64,000 nucleotides of DNA, taken from the NCBI RefSeq assembly GCF_002868735.1, contig NZ_CP025611.1, positions 2,536,501 to 2,600,500 on the forward strand. The letters are read 5' to 3'. Below the pieces are notes generated by a model that worked only from the letters and a program-made list of their open reading frames with translations, was not told where the DNA came from and searched no databases. How positions within the stretch are numbered: the stretch's first letter is position 1; every line of letters starts with the position of its first letter. A program made the position numbers and the translations under genes. The DNA comes from Niveispirillum cyanobacteriorum. GTDB lineage: Bacteria > Pseudomonadota > Alphaproteobacteria > Azospirillales > Azospirillaceae. Shown in pieces: positions 45,295 to 53,772 of this stretch.

Positions 45295-47133
45295 TCACAC
45301 GCTTTTGATCCAGCCTTCCACCACCTGTTCCAGCACCGTCAGTGGCACCGACCCATTGCCCAGGACGGTGTCGTGGAAGCGTTTGATGTCGAAGCGGCTG
45401 CCCAGCCGCTTCTTCGCCCGTTCCCGCAGTTCCAGTATCTTCTGCATGCCGACATAATAGGCGCAGGCCTGACCGGGATAGACGATGTAGCGGTCGACCT
45501 CGCGTTCCGCCACCTCCCGCGTGAAGGCGGAATTGGCCACGAAATAGTCGATGGCCTGCGCCCGCGTCCAACGCTTGGCATGGATCCCCGTATCCATGAC
45601 CAGACGCAGCGCCCGCCATAGGGAAAAGGTCAGGCGTCCAAAGTCGGAATAGGGATCGGCATAGAAGCCCAGTTCCTTGGGCAGCCGTTCCGAATAAAGG
45701 CCCCAACCCTCCACATAGGCAGTATGGAAATCATGCCGGCGAAAGTCCGGCAGGCCCGTCGCCTCCTGCGCCAGAGCGATCTGCATATGATGGCCGGGAA
45801 TGCCTTCATGGAAGGCCAGAACCTCCATCTGCCAGATCGGCATCTCCTTCATATTGGAGAGGTTGACATAATAGATGCCGGGTCGGGACCCATCGGTGGC
45901 TGGCTGGCTATAGCGTGCGATGGTGGAGCTGGCCTCGCGGTAACGTTCAAACCGCTGCACCACCAGCGGGGCCTTGGGTTTCAGGTTGAACTGCCCGTCC
46001 AGCACCCCCTTGACCCGATCCAGGATCAGGTTGGCCCCCTTGATATAGGCCTCGCGGCCTGCATCATCGTCTGCGAAATAGAACTGGCGGTCGGTGCGCA
46101 GGAACTGGTTGAAGGCCTGAAGATCGCCCTTGAAGCCGACCTTATCCTTGATCGTCTCCATCTCCGCATGGATGCGCTTCACCTCCGCCAGGCCCAGCGC
46201 ATGAACATCAGCAGCCTTCAGGGGCAGGGTGGTATGGCGGGACAGGCAATGCTGGTAATAGGCATCGCCATCAGGCAGCTTCCACACTCCATCGCGGTCG
46301 TCGGCCTTGCTCAGTACAGCCTCCATGGCGCTGGCCAGACGGGTCCAGGCGGGCGCGAAGCGCGTGGCGAGCAGGCTATTAGCTTCTGACACCAGCCCCG
46401 CCTTGTCAGCGGCGGACAGGTCCAGCGCCTCCACCTTGCGCCGGAACCCGGCCAGCAATGCCGTCTCCTCCGTCGCACCGGAGACAAAGGGCCGGCCCGT
46501 CAGGACCGCGCGGGTGGCGGCCAGTGCCTTCTCCATGGAAAAGCGCGGGGCGATGACGCCCTTGTCCGCACGTTCCCGCAGCGCCCGGACCAACTGGTCC
46601 ACGGGCTGGTCGATGCGGGTCACGCGCGCCAACCAGGACTGCGCACCCACCTTGTCCCGGATCGGGTGATAGGTGGTCAGGGTGTCGATGATCTCACTGT
46701 GGCGGCCATTGAAATGGTCGGCGGGATAGTCATTCCCACGCCAGCGCGCAGCCGCCAGCTTCGCCTCTGCCTGATACTCCCACAGCGCCTTGTTCAGCCG
46801 ACCGTCGGCGGACAATTTGGCGTCGGGGAAATCGCGACGCAGGGTGGCAAGATCGGCCCGCAGGGCCGCGTCATCGGCGGCCAGCGCAGCATCAGAGAGG
46901 TCGTCCCAGGACCCCTGATCACCCGGAAGCCCCAGGGAGGTGCGCAGTTCCGGGGATTTCGCGGCCTGACGGGCAAAGCATTCGGCAAAGAATGCGTCCA
47001 AGGCCGGGTCGGTTCCGGTGGCCCGTGCCGGCCCGCTCAACATAGCCCCCGCAATGCTCCAGGCGGCCAGACCGCAGCAGGAACAGAAAAAGCCACGGCG
47101 ACCGATGACCGGTTGATTGCCGCTTCCACCCAT
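45295..47133 (-). CDS. DUF885 family zinc metalloprotein, Tat signal (paralogue A)
   Basis: The 612-residue exported protein has a twin-arginine-like N-terminus, GRRGFFCSCCGLAAWSIAG, and a DUF885 body with the metal-binding HEGIPGHHMQIALAQE and FRRHDFHTAYVEGWGLYSERLP motifs. Families of this kind are predicted zinc peptidases that hydrolyse peptide or arylamide bonds. A homologue of the same layout and similar length starts at 60085, so the two are likely paralogues. The double cysteines in the signal region are unusual. It is followed by a GC-rich hairpin. Confidence 0.83.
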   Translation of the reverse strand: MGGSGNQPVIGRRGFFCSCCGLAAWSIAGAMLSGPARATGTDPALDAFFAECFARQAAKSPELRTSLGLPGDQGSWDDLSDAALAADDAALRADLATLRRDFPDAKLSADGRLNKALWEYQAEAKLAAARWRGNDYPADHFNGRHSEIIDTLTTYHPIRDKVGAQSWLARVTRIDQPVDQLVRALRERADKGVIAPRFSMEKALAATRAVLTGRPFVSGATEETALLAGFRRKVEALDLSAADKAGLVSEANSLLATRFAPAWTRLASAMEAVLSKADDRDGVWKLPDGDAYYQHCLSRHTTLPLKAADVHALGLAEVKRIHAEMETIKDKVGFKGDLQAFNQFLRTDRQFYFADDDAGREAYIKGANLILDRVKGVLDGQFNLKPKAPLVVQRFERYREASSTIARYSQPATDGSRPGIYYVNLSNMKEMPIWQMEVLAFHEGIPGHHMQIALAQEATGLPDFRRHDFHTAYVEGWGLYSERLPKELGFYADPYSDFGRLTFSLWRALRLVMDTGIHAKRWTRAQAIDYFVANSAFTREVAEREVDRYIVYPGQACAYYVGMQKILELRERAKKRLGSRFDIKRFHDTVLGNGSVPLTVLEQVVEGWIKSV

Positions 47134-47192
47134 TACCCACCCCCTTGTTCTTCGGCCAAGGAAGAGTGGCGCAAGCGGTGGGGGAGGGCAAG

Positions 47193-47218
47193 GGGGCGCA
47201 GGCCATTGCCCGCGCCCC
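47193..47218 (-). terminator. GC-rich hairpin after gshB
   Basis: GGGGCGC-A-GGC-CATT-GCC-C-GCGCCCC forms a nearly perfect long stem (47193-47218). It begins about 8 bp after the gshB stop, read on the - strand. The T-run is poor, so it is a candidate terminator only. Confidence 0.5.
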
Positions 47219-47226
47219 TAAGCGCC

Positions 47227-48177
47227 TCACCGTGTGGCGGCGAAGCGCGCTTCCATCGCGTCCCAGAGGGTGGCTTCCAGGGCGGAGCCATCCAGGCGGT
47301 TGATCTCCTGAATGCCGGTGGGACTGGTGACATTGATCTCCGTCAGATAGTCACCGATGACATCGATGCCGACGAACAGCAGGCCCTGCTGACGCAGAGT
47401 GGGACCAATGGCTTCGCAAATTTCCTGCTCACGCTTGGTCAGCACAGTCTTGCCCGCACTACCGCCGGCATGGAAATTGGCGCGCGCTTCACCATCCTGC
47501 GGGATGCGCGATACGGCGCCGGCGGGCTTGCCATCGATCAGGATGATACGCTTATCGCCCTTGCGGATCTCCGGCAGATACTTCTGCACGATGATCGGCT
47601 CCCGATAGAGCTGGGTAAAGGTTTCCAGCAGCGCACCCAGATTCTCATCATCCGGTTTCACGTGAAACACACCGGAACCACCATTGCCGAACAAGGGCTT
47701 AACGATAATGTCCTTCCATTCCGCACGCGCGGCCAGCACTTCATCGCGCGAAGACGTGATGACGGTGGGCGGCATCAGGTCAGGGAAGTGGGTGACAAAA
47801 AGCTTCTCGGGTGCGTTGCGGACCGCAGCCGGATCATTCACCACCAGTGTCTTGGGATGGATATGTTCCAGCAGGTGGGTGGCGGTGATGTAGGCCATGT
47901 CGAAGGGCGGGTCCTGGCGCATCAGCACCAGATCCATAATCGACAGGTCGATCACCTCCGCAGCACCCATGCTGTGATGATTGCCGCGTTCGCGGCGCAC
48001 CTGCATGGGCCGGACCTTGGCAAACAGCTTGTTCCCACGCAGGGCCAGATCGCGCGGATGGTAGTGCCACAAGGCATGGCCACGTCGCTGCGCCTCCAGC
48101 GCCATCATGAAGGAACTGTCAGTATCGATATTGATGGACTCAACCGGGTCCATCTGAATGGCGACCTTCAGGGTCAT
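47227..48177 (-). CDS. gshB: Glutathione synthase
   Basis: GshB joins gamma-glutamylcysteine and glycine to form glutathione using ATP. The 316-residue product has the N-terminal LKVAIQMDPVESINIDTDSSF, the ATP-grasp motifs KPLFGNGGSGVFHVK and LIDGKPAGAVSRIPQDGEARANFHAGG, and the closing VTSPTGIQEINRLDG. The ATG at 48177 with GGAGAC upstream fits other GshB starts. A near-consensus parS lies in the coding region at VFHVK. It follows the SirB1-like gene on the same strand by 92 bp. Confidence 0.94.
   Translation of the reverse strand: MTLKVAIQMDPVESINIDTDSSFMMALEAQRRGHALWHYHPRDLALRGNKLFAKVRPMQVRRERGNHHSMGAAEVIDLSIMDLVLMRQDPPFDMAYITATHLLEHIHPKTLVVNDPAAVRNAPEKLFVTHFPDLMPPTVITSSRDEVLAARAEWKDIIVKPLFGNGGSGVFHVKPDDENLGALLETFTQLYREPIIVQKYLPEIRKGDKRIILIDGKPAGAVSRIPQDGEARANFHAGGSAGKTVLTKREQEICEAIGPTLRQQGLLFVGIDVIGDYLTEINVTSPTGIQEINRLDGSALEATLWDAMEARFAATR
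47654..47669. other. parS: Near-consensus parS site inside gshB
   Basis: GGTTTCACGTGAAACA matches 15 of 16 bases (first base G instead of T). It encodes VFHVK on the - strand. Confidence 0.75.
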
Positions 48178-48269
48178 GTCGGGTTGTCTCCGGCCAGCGG
48201 AAAGGAAGATGGTGGCAGGAAAGCATAAGCGCCGCGCCGACGCCATGCGCGGCATCACAGGGCAGGAGT

Positions 48270-49109
48270 TTAATTCAAACGGCCCCGCAACTGCTTCAGC
48301 AGGCTGCGCGTATGGTCCAGCAGCTGGGGAGAGGCACCACGTGCTTCACCGATGCGCAGGAAATTCTCAAAGGCCTGGATACCCGCTGTCAGCTTGCCCA
48401 GATGGGCATTCAACAGGCCGGATTCACGCCAAAGGCCAATATGCTGGGGCGCGAACAGCAGCATATCCTCGATCACTGCCAGGGCCTTATCGGGCTGATC
48501 CGTCGACAGGTGGCGGAGCTTTAGATTGTTCTGCAGGCGAAGCAGAACCTCGCGGTTCGACACCGGGGCATAATGGTCAGGCGTCAGTTCGGATTCCAGA
48601 CCCGCCGTCTGCTTCAGCATATCCCGCAGCTCGCGCGGGCCGCGCGGGGAGGCACCATCGAACGGGTCAATGATCTGCCGCCCGCCGGCATGGTCCAGAC
48701 GCAACAGGAAATGGCCTGGAAAGTTCAGGCCCAGCATGTCCCAGCCCTGGGCCCGCGCCGCCGACATCAGCAGGATGCCAAGTGAGACCGGCAGACCACG
48801 GCGCCGGTCAATGACGCGAATCAGATTGGCGTTCTGCAAGTCTTCATAGGTTTCACTGTCGCCGGCATAGCCATGCTGCGCCAGCAGCCGGCCAAGGGCC
48901 GCGACACGGTCGGGCAAGCCATCGGGCACATCCTGCATCAAGGCGCCTAGATCGGCGCCCAAGCCAGCCAGATGGGCACGATAGGGGGTAAGATCGGTGT
49001 GGTGGTCCAGAACAGCCAGCGCCAGGGCCGCTTCCGCCACGTCAATATCACTGTCTTCCGCCTCACCGAGGCGGCGCAGATAGTCCAGGGCCTGTTGGCG
49101 CGGCGTCAC
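48270..49109 (-). CDS. SirB1 family protein (transglutaminase-like) with TPR
   Basis: The 279-residue protein has a SirB1 domain: YEDLQNANLIRVIDRRRGLPVSLGILLMSAARAQGWDMLGLNFPGHFLLRL, a transglutaminase-like core, and a C-terminal TPR-like helical part around DKALAVIEDMLLFAPQHIGLWRESGLLNAHLGKLTAGI. SirB1 proteins are conserved but of unclear function. It begins at a GTG (49109). It lies between gshB and the TetR gene. Confidence 0.8.
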   Translation of the reverse strand: MTPRQQALDYLRRLGEAEDSDIDVAEAALALAVLDHHTDLTPYRAHLAGLGADLGALMQDVPDGLPDRVAALGRLLAQHGYAGDSETYEDLQNANLIRVIDRRRGLPVSLGILLMSAARAQGWDMLGLNFPGHFLLRLDHAGGRQIIDPFDGASPRGPRELRDMLKQTAGLESELTPDHYAPVSNREVLLRLQNNLKLRHLSTDQPDKALAVIEDMLLFAPQHIGLWRESGLLNAHLGKLTAGIQAFENFLRIGEARGASPQLLDHTRSLLKQLRGRLN

Positions 49110-49289
49110 GGGCGGGAGGCTCGCTTGCTGGGGTCAACCGCGCTTCCCATAGCGCAGCCAGGGGCGGGGTGTCGAGCGGGAAGGAACGCCTGTCCGATTT
49201 GTTCTTCGTGCCACTCGGGTCAGACCGGCGCATTGCCATGTTGCGTAGGTAAGGGCATTCGCCGTAGATAAACGCTCGTCCCGATATAA

Positions 49290-49307
49290 GGTTAAGGGGC
49301 GTTAACC
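49290..49307. promoter_or_regulatory. Palindromic operator candidate upstream of the TetR gene
   Basis: GGTTAA-GGGGCG-TTAACC is an exact 6-6-6 inverted repeat about 28 bp before the likely TetR start at 49336. TATAAG lies just before it, so the palindrome would overlap a promoter. Autorepression by the TetR protein is inferred. Confidence 0.5.
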
Positions 49308-49335
49308 AATAACCATGGTTTCTGGAACAGAGACG

Positions 49336-49998
49336 ATGTCGATGACGACAACGGTCGCCAAGAGTTTGGACAGCGAAGCCGCAGGGTCCCGCGTAAGGCA
49401 AACGCCTAAAAGCATTGCCACGCATCAGCGGATCATTGAGGCGGCCATCCGTTGCTTTCTGGATATCGGGTACCACCGCACCACCACGTCAGAGATCGCC
49501 AAGCAGGCGCGGGTGACGCGGGGCGCGGTGCAATATTACTTCCCCACGACCCCGGAAGTGCTGCGCGCCACCGTCGATCATATCATTCAGCATTTCACGG
49601 CGGAATATCTGGCCGCCACGGCCAATGTCGCGCATGAGGGGCGGGAAGGGCTGGATCAGGGCATCGACGCGCTGTGGCACGCCGCGCACAGCCCGCTCTG
49701 GACCGCCTGGAAGGAGTTGGAGGCCGCCGCACGCACCGATGCGGAACTGGCCTCCATCATGGGCCCGGCGAAGGCCGCTTTTGCCGCACGCTGGGAACAG
49801 ACGGCAAAGGACCTCTACGGTTCCTTCTTGGTGGCCGATCCGGTGAAGTTCGAGATGGGGCGGCACCTGGCCTGGCAGTTCCTGCAGGCACTCGCCAGCA
49901 GCCGTTTTGCGCCCAGCGCCGAGGATAATGACGTGAAGGTCCGGCTGCTGACGGAGTTCAAGGTGCTGATGCGCCAGTATTGGGGTCTGACAGGCTGA
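49336..49998 (+). CDS. TetR-family transcriptional regulator
   Basis: The 220-residue protein has an N-terminal helix-turn-helix, HQRIIEAAIRCFLDIGYHRTTTSEIAKQARVTRGAVQYYFPTT, typical of TetR repressors, and a helical ligand-binding C-terminal half. Its ligand is unknown. The ATG at 49336 follows GGAAC-like sequence; another in-frame ATG at 49315 is possible. It is convergent with sugE, with 8 bp between stops, which suggests but does not prove a relation to that exporter. Confidence 0.85.
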   Translation: MSMTTTVAKSLDSEAAGSRVRQTPKSIATHQRIIEAAIRCFLDIGYHRTTTSEIAKQARVTRGAVQYYFPTTPEVLRATVDHIIQHFTAEYLAATANVAHEGREGLDQGIDALWHAAHSPLWTAWKELEAAARTDAELASIMGPAKAAFAARWEQTAKDLYGSFLVADPVKFEMGRHLAWQFLQALASSRFAPSAEDNDVKVRLLTEFKVLMRQYWGLTG

Positions 49999-50006
49999 AA
50001 TCCGGA

Positions 50007-50324
50007 CTATTTTTCCAGGATTTTCAACCCCGCCACACCGGCGAGAATCAGCAGCACACAGAAGATGCGGCCAAGGTCGAACCCTTCGCGGGCCATAATC
50101 ATGCCAGCCAGAACGGCACCAGCACTGCCGATCCCAGTCCAGACGGCATAGGCAGTACCCAGGGGCAGGCCGCGCATGGCCAGCGACAGCAGCCACAGGC
50201 TGATACCCAGACAGATCAGGGTCACAAGGGTGGGAAGGGGACGGGAGAAACCGTTACTGGCCTTCAAACCGACGGCAAAGCCGATTTCGAACAAGCCGGC
50301 TAACAATAGATAAACCCAAGCCAT
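50007..50324 (-). CDS. gdx: SMR-family guanidinium exporter SugE/Gdx
   Basis: The 105-residue four-helix protein is a small multidrug resistance transporter. The Glu13 of AGLFEIGFAVGLK and the AYAVWTGIGSAGAVLAGM stretch are the hallmarks of the SugE/Gdx subtype, which exports guanidinium in exchange for protons and works as a dual-topology dimer. A guanidine-II riboswitch is encoded directly upstream of its start, which agrees with this assignment. The Shine-Dalgarno GGAG lies within a hairpin that ends at the ATG. Confidence 0.92.
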   Translation of the reverse strand: MAWVYLLLAGLFEIGFAVGLKASNGFSRPLPTLVTLICLGISLWLLSLAMRGLPLGTAYAVWTGIGSAGAVLAGMIMAREGFDLGRIFCVLLILAGVAGLKILEK

Positions 50325-50388
50325 GGAGCATTCTCCATCGCGGAAGGGTCGTCCCTACCATCATCGAAAATCCTGCCAGGGTCGTCCC
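50323..50388 (-). promoter_or_regulatory. Guanidine-II (mini-ykkC) riboswitch and Shine-Dalgarno hairpin of gdx
   Basis: Read on the - strand, two GGGACGACCC hairpins (50388-50379 and 50355-50346) carry ACGA loops between GGG/CCC stems and are 23 nt apart, exactly the guanidine-II layout in which each ACGR loop binds guanidinium. Seven nt after the second hairpin comes ATGGAG-AATG-CTCCAT (50338-50323), which pairs the Shine-Dalgarno GGAG with the bases just before the ATG. Guanidinium binding is expected to free this site and turn on gdx translation. Confidence 0.93.
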
Positions 50389-50513
50389 CGGCGGCCAGTA
50401 TCTTGATGATACCGATATCTCCACAGAGATTAGGCAGGCGATCGCGCCCTGCAACCCGGCTTTGGGGCATGGCTTCTATGCCACTTCTGCCCAAAGTCGT
50501 AGGGAATCTCCAA

Positions 50514-50526
50514 GAAAACTGTTTTC
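50514..50526. promoter_or_regulatory. Palindrome between gdx and ihfB
   Basis: GAAAAC-T-GTTTTC is an exact 13-bp palindrome in the divergent promoter region. It may be an operator for either gene. The wider stem TTCTGC/GCAGAA encloses it. Confidence 0.35.
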
Positions 50527-50681
50527 GCAGAAAGACTTACCCTTGCGCGAGCGGCCCGGCTGGGGCAATCTTCCCTTGGTAAACTAAGGTGGCCACAGGC
50601 CCTGACCTTCGGCTTGGCTGCCTGTCGGTGGCGGAAGGTCGGGTCCCAGAAGGTTCCACGTCCCAGGGGGGATTGACAGGC

Positions 50682-50966
50682 ATGACCAAGTCGGAACTGA
50701 TCCAGCGACTGGCCGAACGTAATCCGCATCTCTATCAGCGCGACGTGGAGAAGATCGTCACCACGATCTTTGATGAGATCACAGAGGCACTTGCCCGCGG
50801 CGACCGGGTTGAACTGCGCGGCTTCGGTGCTTTTTCCGTAAAGCGCCGCGATGCCCGCACGGGCCGCAACCCGCGCACAGGCGAAAGCGTCGACGTCGAC
50901 GAGAAGGTGATCCCCTTCTTCAAGACCGGTAAGCAGCTGCGTGAACGTCTTAACACCGATGAATGA
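50682..50966 (+). CDS. ihfB: Integration host factor beta subunit
   Basis: IHF is a DNA-bending heterodimer that helps replication initiation, recombination and transcription. The 94-residue product begins [26 protein letters not shown], the IhfB signature, and ends with [36 protein letters not shown], the DNA-bending beta arm with Pro. The ATG at 50682 matches other IhfB starts. A stem GACCTTC/GAAGGTC (50604-50640) lies in its leader. The gene ends at a clear terminator. Confidence 0.93.
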   Translation: MTKSELIQRLAERNPHLYQRDVEKIVTTIFDEITEALARGDRVELRGFGAFSVKRRDARTGRNPRTGESVDVDEKVIPFFKTGKQLRERLNTDE

Positions 50967-50991
50967 TCGCGCCCCATATTCGGGCATAAAA

Positions 50992-51025
50992 AACCCCGTC
51001 CGCCGGAATGGCTGACGGGGTTTTT
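50992..51025. terminator. Bidirectional intrinsic terminator between ihfB and a nitroreductase-like gene
   Basis: AACCCCGTC (50992-51000) and GACGGGGTT (51014-51022) form a 9-bp stem. It is followed by TTTTT on the + strand and preceded by a run of A, so it can serve both convergent genes. Confidence 0.88.
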
Positions 51026-51053
51026 CATTTATGCACCGGGTAGGCCACCGAGA

Positions 51054-51641
51054 TCACAGAACCTGGCACACATCGTCGAAATCGAACCGCGGGCTGCGAT
51101 CAAACAGGGTGCTGGTGTCGCCATAGCCCAGATTGCAGATGAAATTCACCTTGAAGCGGCCGTCGGCGAAGAACTCAGCGTTGACCTTGCCCTGGTCGAA
51201 ACCGGACATCGGACCACAATCCAGGCCCACGGCACGGGCCGCCAGCATGAAATAGGCGCCCTGCAGGCTGCTGTTCCGGAACGCTGTCTCAAACGCCAGT
51301 TCGGGATTGGCGAACCAGGGGCGTGCATCAACATGCGGGAACAGACGCGGCAGGTGCTCGGCGAACTGCGTGTCATAGGCCAGAATGGCCGTCACCGGTG
51401 CCGACATGGTCTTGGCCAGATTGCCGGCAGACAGAGCCGGGCGCAGACGTTCCTTCGCTTCTGCCGTCGTCAGGAAAACAATGCGCAGTGGGCAGCAATT
51501 TGCGCTGGTTGGGCCCCAGCGCAGCAGATCATAGATCTGGCGCAGCGTGTCACTGCTCACCGGCTTGTCGATGAAGCTGTTATAGGTGCGGGCTGTGCGG
51601 AAAAGCTGGTCCAGCGCGGCATCGGAAAGCGGATGACTCAT
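51054..51641 (-). CDS. Malonic semialdehyde reductase / nitroreductase family (RutE-like)
   Basis: The 195-residue product is a nitroreductase-fold FMN enzyme. [41 protein letters not shown] and the C-terminal [20 protein letters not shown] segment are those of RutE/HadB, which reduce malonic semialdehyde in pyrimidine catabolism. No other rut genes are present, so the in-vivo substrate is uncertain. The ATG at 51641 with GGGA upstream is preferred to one at 51650. It is convergent with ihfB. Confidence 0.8.
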   Translation of the reverse strand: MSHPLSDAALDQLFRTARTYNSFIDKPVSSDTLRQIYDLLRWGPTSANCCPLRIVFLTTAEAKERLRPALSAGNLAKTMSAPVTAILAYDTQFAEHLPRLFPHVDARPWFANPELAFETAFRNSSLQGAYFMLAARAVGLDCGPMSGFDQGKVNAEFFADGRFKVNFICNLGYGDTSTLFDRSPRFDFDDVCQVL

Positions 51642-51741
51642 TCGTCCCATCCTTGGTCAGTGGGCCACTCATGTCCGTGATATCGGCCATCACGGGATGA
51701 GTGGCAAGCCACAAGACGCTATAGGACGGGACGAAAGGCGA

Positions 51742-52839
51742 TTACCGGCGAAGGCTGGCCGGAACGACCCCATGGTCGCGGGCCATTTCGGCACGCGTGC
51801 GGGGGCCTAGCACCTCTTCCATCTGATCGGCGCTCAACACCGCCCGGTCAAAATCGGCCAGCGAATTGACCCGGATCAGCGAGCGGATGGTACGGACATA
51901 ATCTTCCCCCCGCTCCGAATAGGCACCCAGTGCATTGACCAGCATCAAGCCGTCAATGGGCTTGTCCTGCGTACGCAGGCTGGCGCGCATCTGACGGAAC
52001 TGGGCATAGGCGCGGTGGGTGTTAAGGTTATGGATATAGCTTTCGACGCTTCCCTTCGGATCATCGAAGGATTTGAAGCGGTGGGTTTCGCCCTGCCGGC
52101 GGTTACGGGGTACAATCCCCTCATCCTCCGCCTTGAAGGTCAGCTGGCCATAAAGCGCATTACCCTTCTGGGCAAAGCGCGAGGTACCCCAGCCACTCTC
52201 CTCCGCCGCCTGGGCCAACGCCAGGGAGACGGGCACCACGTCCACGCGCTGCAACAGGGCCTTGGTGTTGATATCGCCATCGGCATTCAGCCCATAGCGT
52301 ACAGCAACTTCAGCCAGCCAACGGCGATCCTGCGGTGCCAAAACCTGACCACCTTGCTTTACGGCATGCAGCCGGCGCAGCCGGTCGCGATCCTGTTCGA
52401 TCCGCTCATTGGCCATCAGGATCAGCGGCAGCAGCGTCTTCACGAACAGCGCCTTGCGGTCGTCGCTGCTCTCCAACGAGGTCATGCCCGTCGGAAGGTC
52501 AGTTAGAACCAGACGCGGCACAGCCGTCTCTCCGCTGCGGACCGCCTCAATCCGGTATTCGCGGGAATGGAACAGGTCGAGCGTAGCCTTGGCGTCCAGT
52601 TTGAAGGACGGGTCATGACGCGTCGTAGCGGATGCCATTTCCACCGTGAAGCCCGGATCCGGGCGCAATACGGGCAGCAGGAATTCCCGCGCCGTCCGAT
52701 CCATAGACCGGCTGGATGCACTGATGAACACGGTGGAAGGCAGAATAACGGTGAGCAGCAGAAACAGGGCGGACATGCCCCATATGCGGGCAGCCGTAGC
52801 GCGGGGGCTGTCAAAGCCCTCGTTCGCGTCTGTCAGCAT
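51742..52839 (-). CDS. Bax-like protein with glucosaminidase domain
   Basis: The 365-residue protein has a single N-terminal membrane segment (about residues 18-40), a middle domain, and a C-terminal glucosaminidase-type domain with VSLALAQAAEESGWGTSRFAQKGNALYGQ, where the Glu of EESGWG is the likely catalytic acid. E. coli Bax has the same layout. It may cleave N-acetylglucosamine bonds in peptidoglycan. It stands as a single gene upstream of a 315-bp gene-free region. Confidence 0.82.
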   Translation of the reverse strand: MLTDANEGFDSPRATAARIWGMSALFLLLTVILPSTVFISASSRSMDRTAREFLLPVLRPDPGFTVEMASATTRHDPSFKLDAKATLDLFHSREYRIEAVRSGETAVPRLVLTDLPTGMTSLESSDDRKALFVKTLLPLILMANERIEQDRDRLRRLHAVKQGGQVLAPQDRRWLAEVAVRYGLNADGDINTKALLQRVDVVPVSLALAQAAEESGWGTSRFAQKGNALYGQLTFKAEDEGIVPRNRRQGETHRFKSFDDPKGSVESYIHNLNTHRAYAQFRQMRASLRTQDKPIDGLMLVNALGAYSERGEDYVRTIRSLIRVNSLADFDRAVLSADQMEEVLGPRTRAEMARDHGVVPASLRR

Positions 52840-53154
52840 GTTTTTTCAATCCCTTACAGTCCAAGCCGAAAGGACGGGTATCGCCGCCACATCATCATGG
52901 CGCGCGTCCGTCATTTTGCCGGAGCAAACTCCGCACTTTGGCCTTTGGCCCTGAATAAGGCCGGCCGAACAGTGTCAGAGGCAATCCCTGCGGTGGCCCC
53001 TTCCTGGGTTGCACCGCCGCCAGGGCATCATGCCGGTGGGGTCTAATTCCCCCGCGAAGGGGCCCCAACCCCCCGGCACGCCATCTGTACACGCATCATA
53101 TCCCAACCCATTGCGACCGAATTGAGGCGCAATTCCACGGTTGAGAAAAGAACC
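52840..53154. other. Intergenic region without a gene
   Basis: About 315 bp between the bax-like and nfu genes hold no convincing reading frame. Some GC-rich symmetry is present, such as CCCC-GCGAA-GGGG near 53049-53065, and short hydrophobic frames on both strands. It must contain the promoter of the bax-like gene and the 3' end of the nfu transcript. Nothing stands out as an RNA gene. Confidence 0.4.
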
Positions 53155-53709
53155 TTATCGGATTTGCTGCACCTCGACAACCTCGGGAATGTAATACCGA
53201 AGCATATTCTCGATGCCTGACTTCAGCGTGGCTGTACTGCTGGGGCAGCCGGCGCAGGCTCCCTTCATCGCCAGATAGACGACCCCGTTCTCAAAACCAT
53301 GGAACGTGATGTCGCCCCCATCCTGGGCCACCGCCGGACGCACCTTGGCGTCCAGCAGCTCCTTGATCTGGGCGACGATCTCATCGTCATCCTCGTTCAC
53401 CTGGTTGTCGTCCGCCTTGACCTGGGTCAAGACGGGCTTACCGGTGGCGAAATGTTCCATGATGGCGCCCAGGATGCCGGGCTTCATCACGTACCAGTCG
53501 CGGCTGTCATCCTTGGTTACAGTGACAAAATCACCGGCCAGGAAAACCCGTGTCACGCCATCGACCTGAAAAAGCCGATCAGCCAGGGGCGACCGGGCCG
53601 CAGCATCGGCCGCGTCGGTGAAATCGGCGGTACCGGTGCCCAGAACATCGCGGCCAGGCAGAAACTTCAGCGTGGCCGGGTTCGGGGTGTCTTCGGTCTG
53701 AATGAACAT
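53155..53709 (-). CDS. nfuA: NifU-like iron-sulfur scaffold protein (Nfu)
   Basis: The 184-residue product has an N-terminal Nfu-N domain beginning MFIQTEDTPNPATLKFLPG and a C-terminal NifU domain with CAGCPSSTATLKSGIENML, where the CxxC binds a transient [4Fe-4S] cluster. Length and start match alphaproteobacterial and mitochondrial Nfu. Such proteins pass clusters to enzymes including aconitase and lipoyl synthase. It lies upstream of the hemH-like and hemE genes, separated by 63 bp from the former. Confidence 0.93.
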   Translation of the reverse strand: MFIQTEDTPNPATLKFLPGRDVLGTGTADFTDAADAAARSPLADRLFQVDGVTRVFLAGDFVTVTKDDSRDWYVMKPGILGAIMEHFATGKPVLTQVKADDNQVNEDDDEIVAQIKELLDAKVRPAVAQDGGDITFHGFENGVVYLAMKGACAGCPSSTATLKSGIENMLRYYIPEVVEVQQIR

Positions 53710-53772
53710 CGGTGATGATCCTGATCATGCCTCAGAGGCTTTCCCCGAACTTGGGGCCAAAGCCCGGCATAA

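Noticed and set aside
52840-53154. Possible SRP or other small RNA in the gap before the nfu 3' end
   Set aside because: No conserved SRP tetraloop region or other RNA signature could be seen; the GC-rich symmetry is ordinary for this genome.
53417-53430. TTGACCTGGGTCAA, an Fnr-like palindrome
   Set aside because: It is inside the nfu coding sequence and has GAC/GTC instead of GAT/ATC half-sites, so it is a weak match and probably coding constraint.
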